This document shows, in pieces, positions 1 through 11,105 of a DNA stretch of 64,000 nt. Positions within the stretch are counted from its first letter, which is position 1. Every line of letters starts with the position of its first letter. Origin of the DNA: Pseudoscleropodium purum. Taxonomy: Eukaryota > Streptophyta > Bryopsida > Hypnales > Brachytheciaceae. The notes beneath the pieces were generated by a model that did no database searches, was not told the origin of the DNA, and saw only the letters and a program-made list of their open reading frames with translations. The stretch covers positions 6,450,501-6,514,500 of the forward strand of contig OZ017796.1 in the NCBI GenBank assembly GCA_963969395.1, given 5' to 3'. A program made the translations under genes and the position numbers.

Positions 1-409
1 GCGTCGAGTTGGCTTTTTGTACATAGTTGGCTAGTTTCTATTTTATGATTGGTAGTTCATCCATCGCATTTGTGTAGATCTTTGTCCATTGATCTTCTAA
101 TCTTTTGTTGAAATCATGTGTGAGCATCCCTATCCATTTGTGTAGAATATGTGAAATGAAAAACTTTCACTTTCCTTCTTTTGCATTTGTTGAATTATAG
201 CAATTGGTGACTTCTGCCTAGGAATAGAAGTTACATTGGTTAGTATTCTAAAGATCTACCATAGTTTTAAGTTGTTGCCAAACTAATTCTTTGGCTCTTT
301 TGTTTACGAATTGAAAATTTGACCCCATGTAACTCATGGTCCACCATAAATTGGTTGTAAGAACTTCATTTGCATGTGCTAGTGGAATAGGTTTGATATT
401 TGATACAAT

Positions 410-1075
410 TCAATGCCATGCTGTAATTATCATATTCCAAATTTTTGATCCACAAGCATTTGGAGTGTGTATTATAAGCCAAGCTTGTGATGGGAACCAA
501 TATCTATTATTTGATTGTGGTTTCATCTTATGAATTCTAAAATGAAGTAGGATTTTGAGATTACATAACCCTAGCTGGATGGCAAAGATGATCCATTTGA
601 CAAGAAGAGTTGTGAGAGAAATCACTGGATCCAGCAATTTCAAGCTGCTAGTGGATTTGGGAGGACAACAATCTTTCCAATTAAGTCTGACTGGTATGTG
701 ACCAAAATTCCATTCCACTCCTTAGATAGTTGTGGAGACTCCTATATATAAATTGAATGGCCTATAGTAATCCTCTTCATATGGCTACAAAATAGTATAA
801 GGTGGAAAGTTGAATCGCGTTGACAACCATGGCTCTCCCTACCAATGAGAGTCGTTGTGAGAGCCAATATGACAATTTCTTTGCTATCTTTTATTGTAGA
901 AACCCATCAATATCTGTTGTGATGCCGAAAAGGGCACCTAGTAACTTAATTAAAGAACTTGGCAAAGCCCATGTTAACTTGTAGAAGTTAGTCCATGTTG
1001 GTCAAGGTATCTTTGAAACCAATATCCTATGCTTTTGGTCCAATTAACTACAAACCTTGAAGTTGAGCCAAATTT
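410..1075 (-). pseudogene. LINE ORF2 distal region, decayed
   Basis: Downstream of the RT the minus strand first continues in phase (VNWTKS, similar to the INWSKS block of plant L1 elements). The best reading then moves to another frame near base 960 (IAKKLSYWLS...LSLVGRAMVVNAIQ, resembling the KLAGWKGRYLSKGGRLTLIKS region). An open frame at 718-410 holds uncertain late-ORF2 sequence. At least one frameshift and many stops are present. Nothing functional is expected. Confidence 0.6.
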
Positions 1076-2389
1076 CTAAAAAAGAATGATGGAGTTACGA
1101 AAGTCCATTTCTTGCCTATGAAATGGCATTCTGATATCATTTGCATATTGTGATACTAGTTGATGTAGATCGTTGTCTAGTAGTTTAATACCATGAATTC
1201 TACCAAGTTGTTGCTCCTCTAATGCTATGATATTTAGAGTCTCTCCTATGATAAGAAAGAGATAGGGTGCAAGCGGACACCTTTGTCTCTCCCTCGGAAG
1301 GATGGAAAAATTAGTAGTAGCTTTACCATTTAATAAAACGGAAGCTGAGGTGTCTTGGAGTAGCATGAATATTAGTTTGGCAAAAAAATTACGGATTCCC
1401 AACTTTTCCATCACCCTACAAAGGAAATCCTATGACACTACATCATATGCTTCTATAAAATCTAGCTTCAAAAAAATCAAATCCTGGTCAAATTCCTTTG
1501 TCCATTGTATTGTTTCATATTGTAGTAGTATATTTGCTAAAATATGTCTTGATGGTAAAAATGTGGATTGCTTAGGACTTATGATGTCTTCTAAGATACC
1601 TTGTAATTGGCCCTATAACACCTTGGCTATTATTTTATAAAAAACGTTCAATAACGTTATAAGGCGTCAGTTGGTAAGATCTACTACATCTCCTACCTTG
1701 AAAAGTAAAACAATAATATATGAGGTCATACCTTTTTGAAGATTGCCTTGTACTACTGAGTTGTTTACCATTTTTGTGAAATCATGGCCCAGTAGGTTCC
1801 AAAAGTAGCAAAAGAATTCCACCGTAATGTTGTTTGGTCCTGGATTCCTCCCTTTTGCCATGTTGTTCAGTGTTGTGTGAAGATCCTCTTTGATAATAGG
1901 ATTGTCAAATTGACGGATCATCGCATTGTTGAGCTTCTTATTGATGCAAGAGAAAATTGACTCTCTATCGGCTAGCTCTTGTGGGGACAATTCGCCTTGT
2001 GTATATAATTTAGTATAAAAGTCGTTGTAGATAACCTCTAAATCTCTTTGTTCATGTTGAAGATTCCCTTGTGAACCTTGTAGCTTAGTGATTGACAATG
2101 TATTTGGAGACTCCTTTACCACTTGAAAAAATTCAGTTGATAGCTTGTTGCTATAGATTCTCCATTTAGCTCGGGACTTGGTTTTTTGCCCATCTAATTT
2201 ATGGGCTTTATGAGACGTTAAGTTAGTTGGGATGACATTGACCTCTTCTTGAAGCTTTTGGAATAAAGGGTCTATTTGGAGCATTTTGTTTTTTTCCTTC
2301 AATATGTTGCATAATTTTTCTTTGCTCTCCTTATTAATGCAAGCACACTTAATGCAATAGCTTCTATAGAATCTAGTGATCCTTTTCAC
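1076..2389 (-). pseudogene. LINE reverse transcriptase domain, one frame with three stops
   Basis: The frame opening at 2389 contains the L1-type segment GRNPGPNNITVEFF (family form GKSPGPDG...EFF). It continues past an in-frame TGA at 1667-1669, where the family motif NWRPI has its Trp, into RLITLLNVFYKII. It then passes a TAG at 1613-1615 to FLKLDFIEAYD (RT block with the first catalytic Asp) and a TAG at 1430-1432 to PLAPYLFLI and QYANDI. The last matches the YADD catalytic box with the first Asp changed to Asn. All three stops are in the same phase, so the damage here is base substitution and not frameshift. The enzyme would have copied LINE RNA at the nicked target. It is certainly dead: three stops and a lost catalytic Asp. 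Confidence 0.9.
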
Positions 2390-2617
2390 TTTGGAAAAAA
2401 ATGTTGAAATTGCTAGGGCTTGGTTCCATACCTCCCATATGACATTTGCGTCATCTAATAAACTAATGAAATCACCCAGCTATTGGGTTAGGATGGTGAT
2501 TTTGCTAATTATAATATGAAAGAGTTTGAATAGTGGTTTGATTTGGAGTGATCTCTTCGAATCCAATATTCAAGAATTTTCCTTTGACTAGTAATGGATT
2601 CTAGAAAGATATAAAAT

Positions 2618-2983
2618 CTATCTAACTATGCCAAGATCCTTCATCCTTGAGTTATCGCTTCTTATGTTGTCCCACAAATAAATGAGGCTAGGGGTTGTGA
2701 GTGGGAATTTGTCAATTTGAAGAGATTCCTTTAGGCTATTAAATAGGAGTCTTTCATTTCCTATTATCATTTTTCTACATGCACTTGACTTCTTACTATG
2801 TCTCTCTACCAGATTGAAATTGCCAAGCATGATCCACTTGCATGTATTGGGTAATTCATGGGCTATATATGGATTCCTAAAGAATACAATGATGTTGGGT
2901 TTCATGGGGAGCACAAATATTGACAAAACCAATGTCTCTACTTGACATTCTAGATAATATGAACTTGTGGGCCTTGCTTTCAA
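2618..2983 (-). pseudogene. LINE apurinic-type endonuclease, C-terminal part
   Basis: The minus-strand open frame contains KWIMLGNFNLVE, matching the conserved GDFN block of L1 AP-like endonucleases with Asp replaced by Asn. About 60 residues later comes a segment resembling the FTW/LYLWDN region. It is in the same phase as the RT frame and joins it through a stretch with four stop codons (2618-2390), where readable protein resumes after each stop. The N-terminal catalytic half of the endonuclease (about 3.0-3.4 kb) is too decayed for me to follow. In the family this domain nicks the target DNA for target-primed reverse transcription. Confidence 0.75.
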
Positions 2984-3199
2984 GAATTTTATCTGATTGT
3001 GTAATGAGATTCGTCCATCTCAACAAGATGAGAGAAGCCACTCCACCTTTGCCTACAATCTTTCCTCCAACAATGTATCCTAGCTTGGTGTCAATACAAA
3101 AAATCGTTTCTTGTTTCTATAAAGTCTTTCCTAGCTAAGATATAATTGTACCTTGTAGTTTGTGCTCTTGTAAAAACAGGAAGTCTACTTGATGCCTTC

Positions 3200-5900
3200 T
3201 AATACAGTTTTGTAAATTCTTGATGGTTGTAGGATCATTTAAATCCCTTACATTTTGTGATAGCATGTGTATCTTCATGAGCTATTCTTATTGAGAGATT
3301 GTCTAGTGCTTTCCATGCAATCCCCTTGAGTCAAGACTTGGTTGTTCCTATATCTCCATGCTTCTAAATTGTTGTCTGACTTGACAAGTTCAATTCAAAT
3401 CTGATGATGTTGGATTGGGTTAGCTCTACCTTTCTTGGCCAATACTTTTATGTTGTGTAAAAATAGATCGCTTCTAGATAAATTGTGGATTTTCTCAAGG
3501 TCAACTACTAACCATTGAGGTAAGGAATTTGATACATGGTTGAAAACACTTATTGCAAACGAAGTACCATTATCAAACACCAGGGATGTAGGTTGAGATT
3601 GTTCTTTGCTATATTGTAGGTTGGATTCAGCATTAACAAATAGTTCATTGTCTAAAAAGTGTGGTAAAGTTTCTATATAGTTGCTAGAAATGTTGCTATT
3701 TGATTTTTAGAATTCTATTGAGTATTCTAATTGTTGAGGATGATGTGTCGTTAGTGCTATTACTTTCTTTAATTGACATATTTTCACCTTGATGGTATGG
3801 TTGGGTTGCAAAGGGATTATTGTTGGCTATAAGATAATTTGGTAAAGGTTGGACATTAGGATGGCAAATATTTTTTTTGGAGGATGACAAGAAAAAGCAA
3901 AGGCTATGCGGATCTTAGAGGCGATGGGAATAGACTAGTAGGTGGGATGTAAATTGGAATTGGACCTAGTATGATGAATCTATTATGAGTTGGGGAGCTA
4001 TTGATCAAATCTAGGTTGATTGATTGTAGGCCTTAGAGGACTATGTTAGAAATATGTCTAGGACTGTCTTTCAATGTAAGGGTTGAAGAAGAAGGTAGTT
4101 GTTGGATGTGAATTTTGTTGGGGTTGCTAAGGGATAGGTGAGAATTGTCTACTGCCATATTTACTTTAAATTGTGTGTTTTGTGTTGGTTTGCTCTAATT
4201 GAACCCTAGGGAATCTATTTGTGAGTTTCTTGAATAGTTGGTCAAATTGTCTTGCTTGGTTAAGTTGGTTTGGCATCTCTTTGCAAAAATTCTTCGAGTT
4301 TAGTAATGGCTTGAACTTGCGGGGGTGGCGGGTCTTTAGGCAACATGACTATAGTCACGTGACTAGACTTCAATGAATCCATCTTTATTTGCCAGTATTA
4401 AAGGAGTTGCTCAATAAGGTTGTTGTTGCCTATAGCTTTATCTATTGTACGTACCTCCAAGACTTGAACGTCTTTGATTGAGAGCACTTGACTGGTTGTT
4501 GCACTTCCTAGGGACTATGCATCTTATATTGGAGGTGTCTAAAAGCATAGTGGTGGTTACTACTGGGGTTGGAACTATGTCGCCTTTGATTGTTTTCATC
4601 TTTTATAAATTTTGGTATGACTAGACAATCAATTGTTGGATGTGAAGAAACTTGGCACCGATTATTGCTTAGCTTTGAATCTTTATATGTAACGTGGATC
4701 ACAGCTACACCCTTCCTTCTATGATTTATATGGACATTGGATAGTCATCTCTATTTTAGATTGATATTGACACAATATTGATGTTTGTTTAGCATTGGGT
4801 TTGTAATATTTGTAGCTAGGATCCGTTCTAATAAGCTAGCAATCAAATCTAAAAAAGAAATGAATTCTAAAGGTAAGTTATTTAGTTTAAGCTAGCATGG
4901 ATGGCAAATGCCACTAAGCTTGAGTAGGTTGAAACCTAGGATTGAGTTGTGATATGCTACTTTACCACTAGGAAAGCAATGTAGTTGAAGATTTGTGGCC
5001 TTTTTGAACTACCTATTTACTATCAAATTAACTTCATGTTATAGAAGCCATTACTGACATCTTTGTGAAGGATGATATGAGTGGGAGACAAAATTCTCTA
5101 TAGGTCTTCTAGGAGTTCTAGCCACGCTTGGATTATTAGATCAGCTAGATTACCTTTTACAAAACTGGTTATGACTACCCGTTCTTAAAGGTGGAAATTT
5201 TTCTGTGCTAGGACATAGGAGTTAGTGGTATCAAGTGGGAGTACCTTGCTAATTTATTGGAAGAGGCCAGCCCAATTGTGATATAGGATTTTCAGAAGAA
5301 CTTCATCGACTTTTGTTGATAAAGAGTTGAATGTCGGTGTTGGGTGAGCTAGCTCTTCTTCCTTAAAGTGGACTTGTCTTGGCCAAGTACCTTCCTTCAA
5401 TATGTTATTATAAGTTATGTCTAGATTGTATTGTTAAGCACCATTGACCTCATTTTGATGCCGCTTGGATATCGTAGACATGGCTTTGAGCTCTTGGGTT
5501 TTTTGTTGATCTACGTAGAATGGTGCTTGACCTCCAAATCTAGATCTATTAGTAATAAAATCCATGCCTACATTTTTAGCGTGTTGCCAATGCAAATCTA
5601 AATTTTTTTTTGTTTAATAGTGCCATACTCCCTTCACAACATTTCTATAGGAATCCATGGCCAACTATGAACTATTAGCGAATAATGTATTGATAATTAG
5701 AGCTTGAGCCACTATTAGGGTTTGCAAGAAGAGAACTAGTTTAGTTGAAAAATTGGGTTTGAGTGGCTCGTTTTGAAAATCGAATCCTTTAATTGTACTC
5801 CCAGGTGTACTCAAAACCACTCTAACTACTAATCTATTTAGAAAACAAACAATATTATGTATGAGCAACAAAATCCACAGAGTATTATTGCTAGAGTTTC
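3200..5900 (-). pseudogene. LINE ORF1-like region, heavily decayed
   Basis: Only short open frames remain (3890-3696, 4702-4508, 5871-5665). The piece at 4702-4508 has residues reminiscent of the CCHC knuckle that ends plant L1 ORF1 (NNRCQVSSHPTIDCLVIPKF). Upstream of it (higher coordinates) the phrase LNNLPLEF resembles the LP-rich strand of the DUF4283-type RNA-binding domain. These are pattern matches by eye. The position just 5' of the endonuclease is what makes ORF1 the best reading. The block could also contain unrelated insertions that I cannot see. Confidence 0.45.
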
Positions 5901-6860
5901 ATCTATGATTCCTATTGTGCTTCTCCCTTTTGAATGAAAAATAAAACAAATTCATAGCAAGAATCACAAGGGTTTTCCAACATGAGGCCATCAATATTCT
6001 TCAATTGTTAATTGTCTCGACTGCACATCATGCCATTGCACAAGCATGCTAAAGCAAAGTTTCTTCTTAAATTCTTTGATAAGCTTTCTAATAAGTGTAA
6101 AGGTGAGGAAAGTGAGGAATTTTCTCTCTATAATTTGGTGTGTCAAAAATGTCTTCTCCATCGGTGGCTTTCACTTGCCTCATTGGAAATTTGACCCTCT
6201 TCTTTCTTTTAATCTTCCTGAGTTCTCTAAGGACTTGGGTTAGTTCTTGAATTTTATAGTTTTTTCCTGTAAATTCCTATTGTTCCTACAAAGGACAAAA
6301 TGGACTTTGAATAGGTTACCATGTTTTCAATTGTTGTCGTGAATTTTTTTAAATTTATTTTAAGATCCAAAAACGCATTAGTGCTTTAGGAATGCAATTT
6401 TATTTCAATTAGTATCCTAAAGCAAGAGCTATGCCTTTCTAAGTATATATTGGAATTTGTTGGTCTACAAATAAATCCAAACAACTTGAAATGAAAGTTT
6501 TATTTCTTATACTTTTATTTTTATAAAAAACTTTGATTTATTCCAAATTGAATAGTTATTTAAATTTATAGAGCTTTTTGTTTTGAGGCAATAAGTCATT
6601 GAATTCATTTTAATTTCAATTTTCAAAATTAGAAAAAGAAAAGTTCCACAAAGCTTAGTATATTTTTGCTAGAATAATGTCACTATTAGAATTAGTATAT
6701 TCTAATTTCAATTTAGAGCTATTCAAGATTTAGTTTTTTTTTCAGTCTTGAATCTATTGTTACTTAACATTTTTTTAAAGAATGAAAATCAATTGGATGT
6801 TTCTTGAATTTTTCCCCATATATTCAATTCAATTATTGTGGTATACTTTGTCAATTTGGG
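5900..6860. other. AT-rich spacer with dispersed repeat C
   Basis: No gene is recognised. Short plus-strand open frames near 6012-6243 have no family resemblance. Bases about 6590-6830 are related in the same orientation to about 60940-61250: both contain a stretch of the form TTCCACA...TTAGTA...ATTTTAATT...ACTTAACAATTTTTTAAAGAAT. Confidence 0.5.
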
Positions 6861-6869
6861 TAAATTTTA

Positions 6870-7195
6870 TTCTATAGGACCATTATTGATGACATTGCAT
6901 TCAAAAAATATGTTTTGGTAATGATTGAGCATTTTTCAAAGTGAATTGAGCTTATGTACTTGCTATAGAAGTTCAATAGGGGAGCAACTTATCCATTTTT
7001 AGGTTGAAAGCTAAGTTGCTTGGGAATCTAGTTCAAGTGCTGATAGACCAAAGATGTGAATTTCTTAATGAGTTTCAAGCTTGGCGTGAGCAAGCTATGA
7101 TTGATCACTACACTACATTATGGGATCACATGACATGGATGGATTGGTAGAAACTATAGTGCGAACTATTAAAAAGGGGGTTTCAATGAAATAGT
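6870..7195 (+). pseudogene. Ty3/gypsy integrase core relic
   Basis: Plus-strand translation gives KYVLVMIEHFSK followed by a stop and IEL, the family block around the first integrase Asp (VLVMIEHFSKWIEL, Trp codon now TGA). After a frameshift it continues GNLVQVLIDQRCEFLNEFQ, which matches the second catalytic Asp block (AEVLTDQG.EF..EF). Then come MIDHYTT and a Gly-rich stretch corresponding to HPQADGLAERMVQT. At least three stops and one frameshift are present. The integrase would insert retrotransposon cDNA into host DNA. No RT or LTR of the same element can be recognised on either side, so this is an isolated fragment. Confidence 0.75.
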
Positions 7196-7199
7196 TTGA

Positions 7200-8440
7200 A
7201 GACAGTAGGAGAAAATTGAACTCCAAAAGAGGTTACTTCGGAATGCAAAAGTTTACGTTGGAAGAGCCTTCTCAACTCACTAATTGGGCCAAGAATTGCA
7301 TGATGAATTCAAAAATTCATCATCATTATCCAATTCATTTCCATGATCTCATAAACATAGATGGAAAGAGCCTTCCAGTGATCCCAAAATTGGCTAAATT
7401 TTGCTTCATTTCTACTTAATTTTTTCATGGATTGCCCTCAATGTAAATTTTTTTTAAATCTTTTAAAAATGAACATTTTGGCTAATTATCTTGCACCCAT
7501 TTGGGGATCCTTGGAGCCTTTTCAATTCACTAATTTGGCCATAAATTGCATGATGAATTCAAAAATTTGTCATCATTATCTAATCCATCTCCATGATCAC
7601 ATAAATTTCATGATGGTTCCATCATGAAGAATGTTTGAGCACATGCCAAGTGGTGGTTCTAATGAGGATGTGGCCACCTTCATATTCATTCAATTAGTAT
7701 GAAAATTCAAGGCTTCTTTGTAGATTCAATTTCTTCCTAATGAGAGACATCATAGAGATTGGAACTTACAATTGCCATAGATAGCCTTGGATTTAGTGAA
7801 CAAGTGTCTTTGGATTCTTTTTTGCCTTACTAACTCTTGTTTGGATGGTATCATATTTTATTAATTGCCATCAAACAAGATGTTGACTTTGTGGTGGTGA
7901 ATATAGATGATCTGGACATGTAGGCATGTATGTGAGGAGTGAATAGACTTGTATATGAGGGTGATGCTAATAGCATTGGATTACCTTTTTTATTGTGTAA
8001 TATAGAGACGCTTCATGGTATTCCTCTATTTGTAGTGGAGGCTGTAGAATTTAGGTACATTGTTTTCTACTAGAAAAGTTTGTCTAGTTGTAGCAAATGG
8101 TGCCTATGACACTTGATGTAACAACATGGCGTATTATTCTATAAGTGCAAGGTACTTTAGTTAGGATTGTTACTTTTGCATGGTTGTGATGGCAAATTTG
8201 AAAGGACTACACTTGTATTTGTGTGTTGTGTCATTTGCCACACATTGATAGTTGAATTGATACTAGCTAGTCTCATATTTCAACTAGGTTGAAATGTATG
8301 ATGTATAGAAGTTGTACTTCTATACATTTTTGTAACTTATTCATTAAAGATATCTTTTATATCCAAATTGGATTTTTTCTTTGACCTCCTATAAGAGAAT
8401 ATATTTAATAATTAATTGTGTAAATCCCACCATTCTTAAC
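7200..8440. repeat. Spacer with a 105-bp direct duplication and a small hairpin
   Basis: Bases 7259-7366 and 7511-7611 are diverged direct copies; both carry AATTGCATGATGAATTC and a nearby CATCATTATC. A perfect 11-bp inverted repeat with a 5-base loop lies at 8301-8327 (ATGTATAGAAG / CTTCTATACAT). It lies downstream of the gypsy integrase relic and may be the remainder of that element, but no further protein motif is readable. Confidence 0.55.
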
Positions 8441-8469
8441 CCCTAAATATGTAAGGCTTGTTTTGAACT

Positions 8470-9190
8470 TCTTAGAATTTGCTCGAAATTGAACAAAATA
8501 CCAATATTTTGATAAGTTTTATCAAGTTTTTTTGAATTGTAACCATACAAATTCAAACTAGACGTGCTAGAGATCTCATAGGAAAAGAAAACACAACAAT
8601 ATCACTTATGGATTGAAAGATTATGTTTGACCATGAAGGTGTTAAAATTGCAAAAATGATGTGAAGTCTTTCAATCTCCTTTTCACAAGTCAAATCTAAA
8701 AAGTTGGTGACCAAGAAAACATGAGGTTGAAGGGCCTAACATGAATAACCCCAATCAATTTATGGCCTTTAAAAATCTACTCTACAATTTTTTTAAATGA
8801 ATTTTGAATGTGATTTTTTCTCCAAGATCTATTGTATTTGGGGTTCATTTCCAAGAGCTCTCAACACTACTAGAAGTCAAGATTGCAATAGGTACCCTTG
8901 TACAAAATCTTGAAGTGAAAAATTACTATCATTTATTTTCAAGATCGAATTTTTGATACTAAAACTAGACTTCAAGAAGACCTTTCTAAAAATATAAACT
9001 AGAAAAACAGCAACTTGGTTAGGCTTTATTTAACTTCAAAGTTTTACAAACATGAGATTTTGATGCCTTGGGTAGTTAGGGGTTAATTAATTAAAACTCT
9101 ACAAATTTGATTTTAAAATCAATTCAAGCACGGAAGGTATTGAGTAAGCAACACCATGTTTAGAAGTTGACCATGAGTTCATCTAGCTTT
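8470..9190 (+). repeat. Dispersed repeat A, copy 1
   Basis: This roughly 700-bp stretch is matched by the reverse complement of 53553-54285. Shared landmarks in order are TTGAACAAAAT, ATACAAATTCAAACTAGAC, ACAATATCACTTATGGATTG, AATTTATGGCC, AAGATCTATTGTATTT and CCTTGTACAAAATCTTGAA. No coding potential is evident in either copy. It may be an LTR or the internal part of a non-coding retrotransposon. The type is unknown, but the relationship is clear. Confidence 0.8.
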
Positions 9191-9654
9191 GAAAGTTACA
9201 TGAGAAATGAAGTGAAATATGTCTGACATCACTTACAACCTTGCAAATTCAAATGTACAATACATTCAATTTCGAATTTCACCTAAAATATTGGAGTGTT
9301 TTGTAATTCAACTTGTGATTGGCAAAAGATTGAACAAAATAGGATATGGTTTTATTTGACCTTTATTGTGCCTTCATTGTTTGGATTAATTAAAAAGATT
9401 GAATGTATAGGAGTTCAATTACAGTAGTCTTGAATAGTAAGTTGCATTCCATTGATATTACATAAATTGATCTTTAAGTGGTCAAAGGAGAATCACAATA
9501 TGAAAATTGAAGTCGAATTTAAGAAAATATCTATTATGTATTTAAGTATATAAAATGTATTACATTTGGATAGATTGGTAACTTATCAAAAATAGAGACA
9601 AGATTAAAAACAAATAATTACTTAATTAAAAAATTCATTCCATATTATCCTTCT

Positions 9655-9930
9655 ATTAAATTAGGCTATTAGTTTGTTTTATTTATTACATTGAGATCTC
9701 TCGGACATGCATCTCCCATTCACGTGTTTAGAATCGTCAGAAAGCCCTTGGTGAAGAGGGATGCACAAGCTTGGTTTCATGACATTCCAACCTAAGACAT
9801 GAAAGTTATTGAATTTTGAAATTTTTATGAATTAAAAAAATTAGAATTTTTTTTTTTTTTTTTTGCTTTTGACTATGGCAACAGCACATGGCACACTAGT
9901 AGGAATGAAATCAATATGAAAGGAAACTTG
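9655..9930 (+). repeat. Dispersed repeat D, copy 1
   Basis: The stretch is related in the same orientation to 41735-41990. Shared order: a TTAGTTTGTTTT start, AGAAAGCCCTTGG versus AGAAGCCCTCGAC, GGATGCACAAGCTT versus GGATGTACAAGCTT, GTTATTGAATTTTGAAA versus GTTACTGAATTTCGAAA, then an A/T-rich run and a GGCACACT versus GGGACACT end. Non-coding; the type is unknown. A solo LTR fragment is possible. The stretch 9190-9655 before it holds nothing I can name. Confidence 0.7.
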
Positions 9931-10480
9931 AGCCTTGGTATCACCAAGGTGTCACTTTCTGACATTTCTATTATTTTCAAAGAGCATCCTTTGGATGAAT
10001 AAGATTTATTCACATTGCATTGCAAAATGCCATGGTCTGCGGTGGAATGAATCCTTTAGGTTCCAAACCGTATTTTTTTTAAACACAATTTTTAGTACCT
10101 ATTTATGGAAATAAAGAAGTTTATAAATTGATTTAATCATAAAAATGAAAACCCAAGATGTGGTATTCTGGTATGTTAAATTTGATGCACACACAAAACT
10201 ACATTTTACAATAGATTTTGTGTATACAGCTAGAATGTCTGTACAATGAACAATGGCATCAAGATCAGAAGGATAGTGTGATACCAATTTTTTCTAAATT
10301 TTCTGAAGAGTTTCAAGGTTTTAAAATGGGGTTTAGGGTGTACAGTAGACTTAGCAACCTCTACAACATTGTCTCATCACTCATGTATTTAAAATAAGAT
10401 CAGAAAATCAATCCCAATATCTAAATAGTCAAGTTCAGATCTCCAAAAACAAAAACTTGAACAATTTCTACTGCATATAC
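9930..10480. other. AT-rich spacer, nothing recognised
   Basis: No coding frame with family resemblance and no repeat structure was seen. It separates repeat D from the downstream end of the apyrase gene. Confidence 0.5.
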
Positions 10481-11105
10481 TAAAAATATGCACTAGTATA
10501 TTTTTGTACATTGTAGTATAATAAGTACACATCGTGATAAGTTAGCACATTATCATCACATTTTGTGTGTATATCGTGGCATTTAGAGACCTTCAATAAA
10601 CTTGAAATGCAACAATTCTCGTACCAATTGCTGCAGTGCAAGATTTCTAACATCCGTGCAAAGTTCTCGATCTGGACTGTTTTCACGGTCTTCAAAATTC
10701 CATGCTTGGAGTAACCAATTTTCGCTCCTCTGGGGTCTAGGGGGAGAACAGAGTCAGGTCAGGATCGTATGGGAGAGGCACTTGAAGCAGACACACGAAC
10801 TGAAATTCAGTCCAAATCTGAAACCAGTATTGACAGAAAAGTCTGCAGGAATTCAAACGATAAATCGTTAATTGACAAGATACCGATGAAGGCCACAGTA
10901 CCATAGACTGACTGGATTTCGCCTCCATTCAAGCATAGAGGAATGCTCCAAAGGCAAGCTCGTCCTTTTCAGCCCAAAACATATCAGGCATCTCAGCTCA
11001 GGAATCGTAGAAAATACATGAACATCAGTAGACATGGATAGAGGAAGTGGTAAAATGTATAATTTCATAAACTACAGAATGCTGAAAGCCACCGGCAAAT
11101 CTTAC
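10480..11105 (-). other. Probable 3' untranslated region of the apyrase gene
   Basis: Base composition rises toward that of the apyrase exons over about 10600-11105, with no convincing protein on either strand. Directly after the stop codon the minus strand reads GTAAGA, which could be a splice donor within the 3' UTR. The polyadenylation site is not determined. Confidence 0.4.

Larger units (their letters stand above)
1..5900 (-). mobile_element. L1-type LINE relic (non-LTR retrotransposon), antisense
   Basis: Read on the minus strand, the block runs ORF1-like region (about 5.9-3.2 kb), endonuclease end (2983-2618), reverse transcriptase (2389-1076), then a degenerate RT-distal region down to the window edge. 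This is the order of plant L1 elements. ORF1 is badly decayed; a stretch at 4700-4510 looks like a broken CCHC zinc knuckle (residues RCQVSSHPTIDC). The 3' end is probably outside the window, because LINE-like reading continues to about base 200. No poly(A) tail or target duplication can be seen, so the true borders are unknown. The identity is secure from the RT; the outer limits are estimates. Confidence 0.85.

Noticed and set aside
1302..1640. 112-codon plus-strand frame
   Set aside because: Antisense shadow of the LINE reverse transcriptase.
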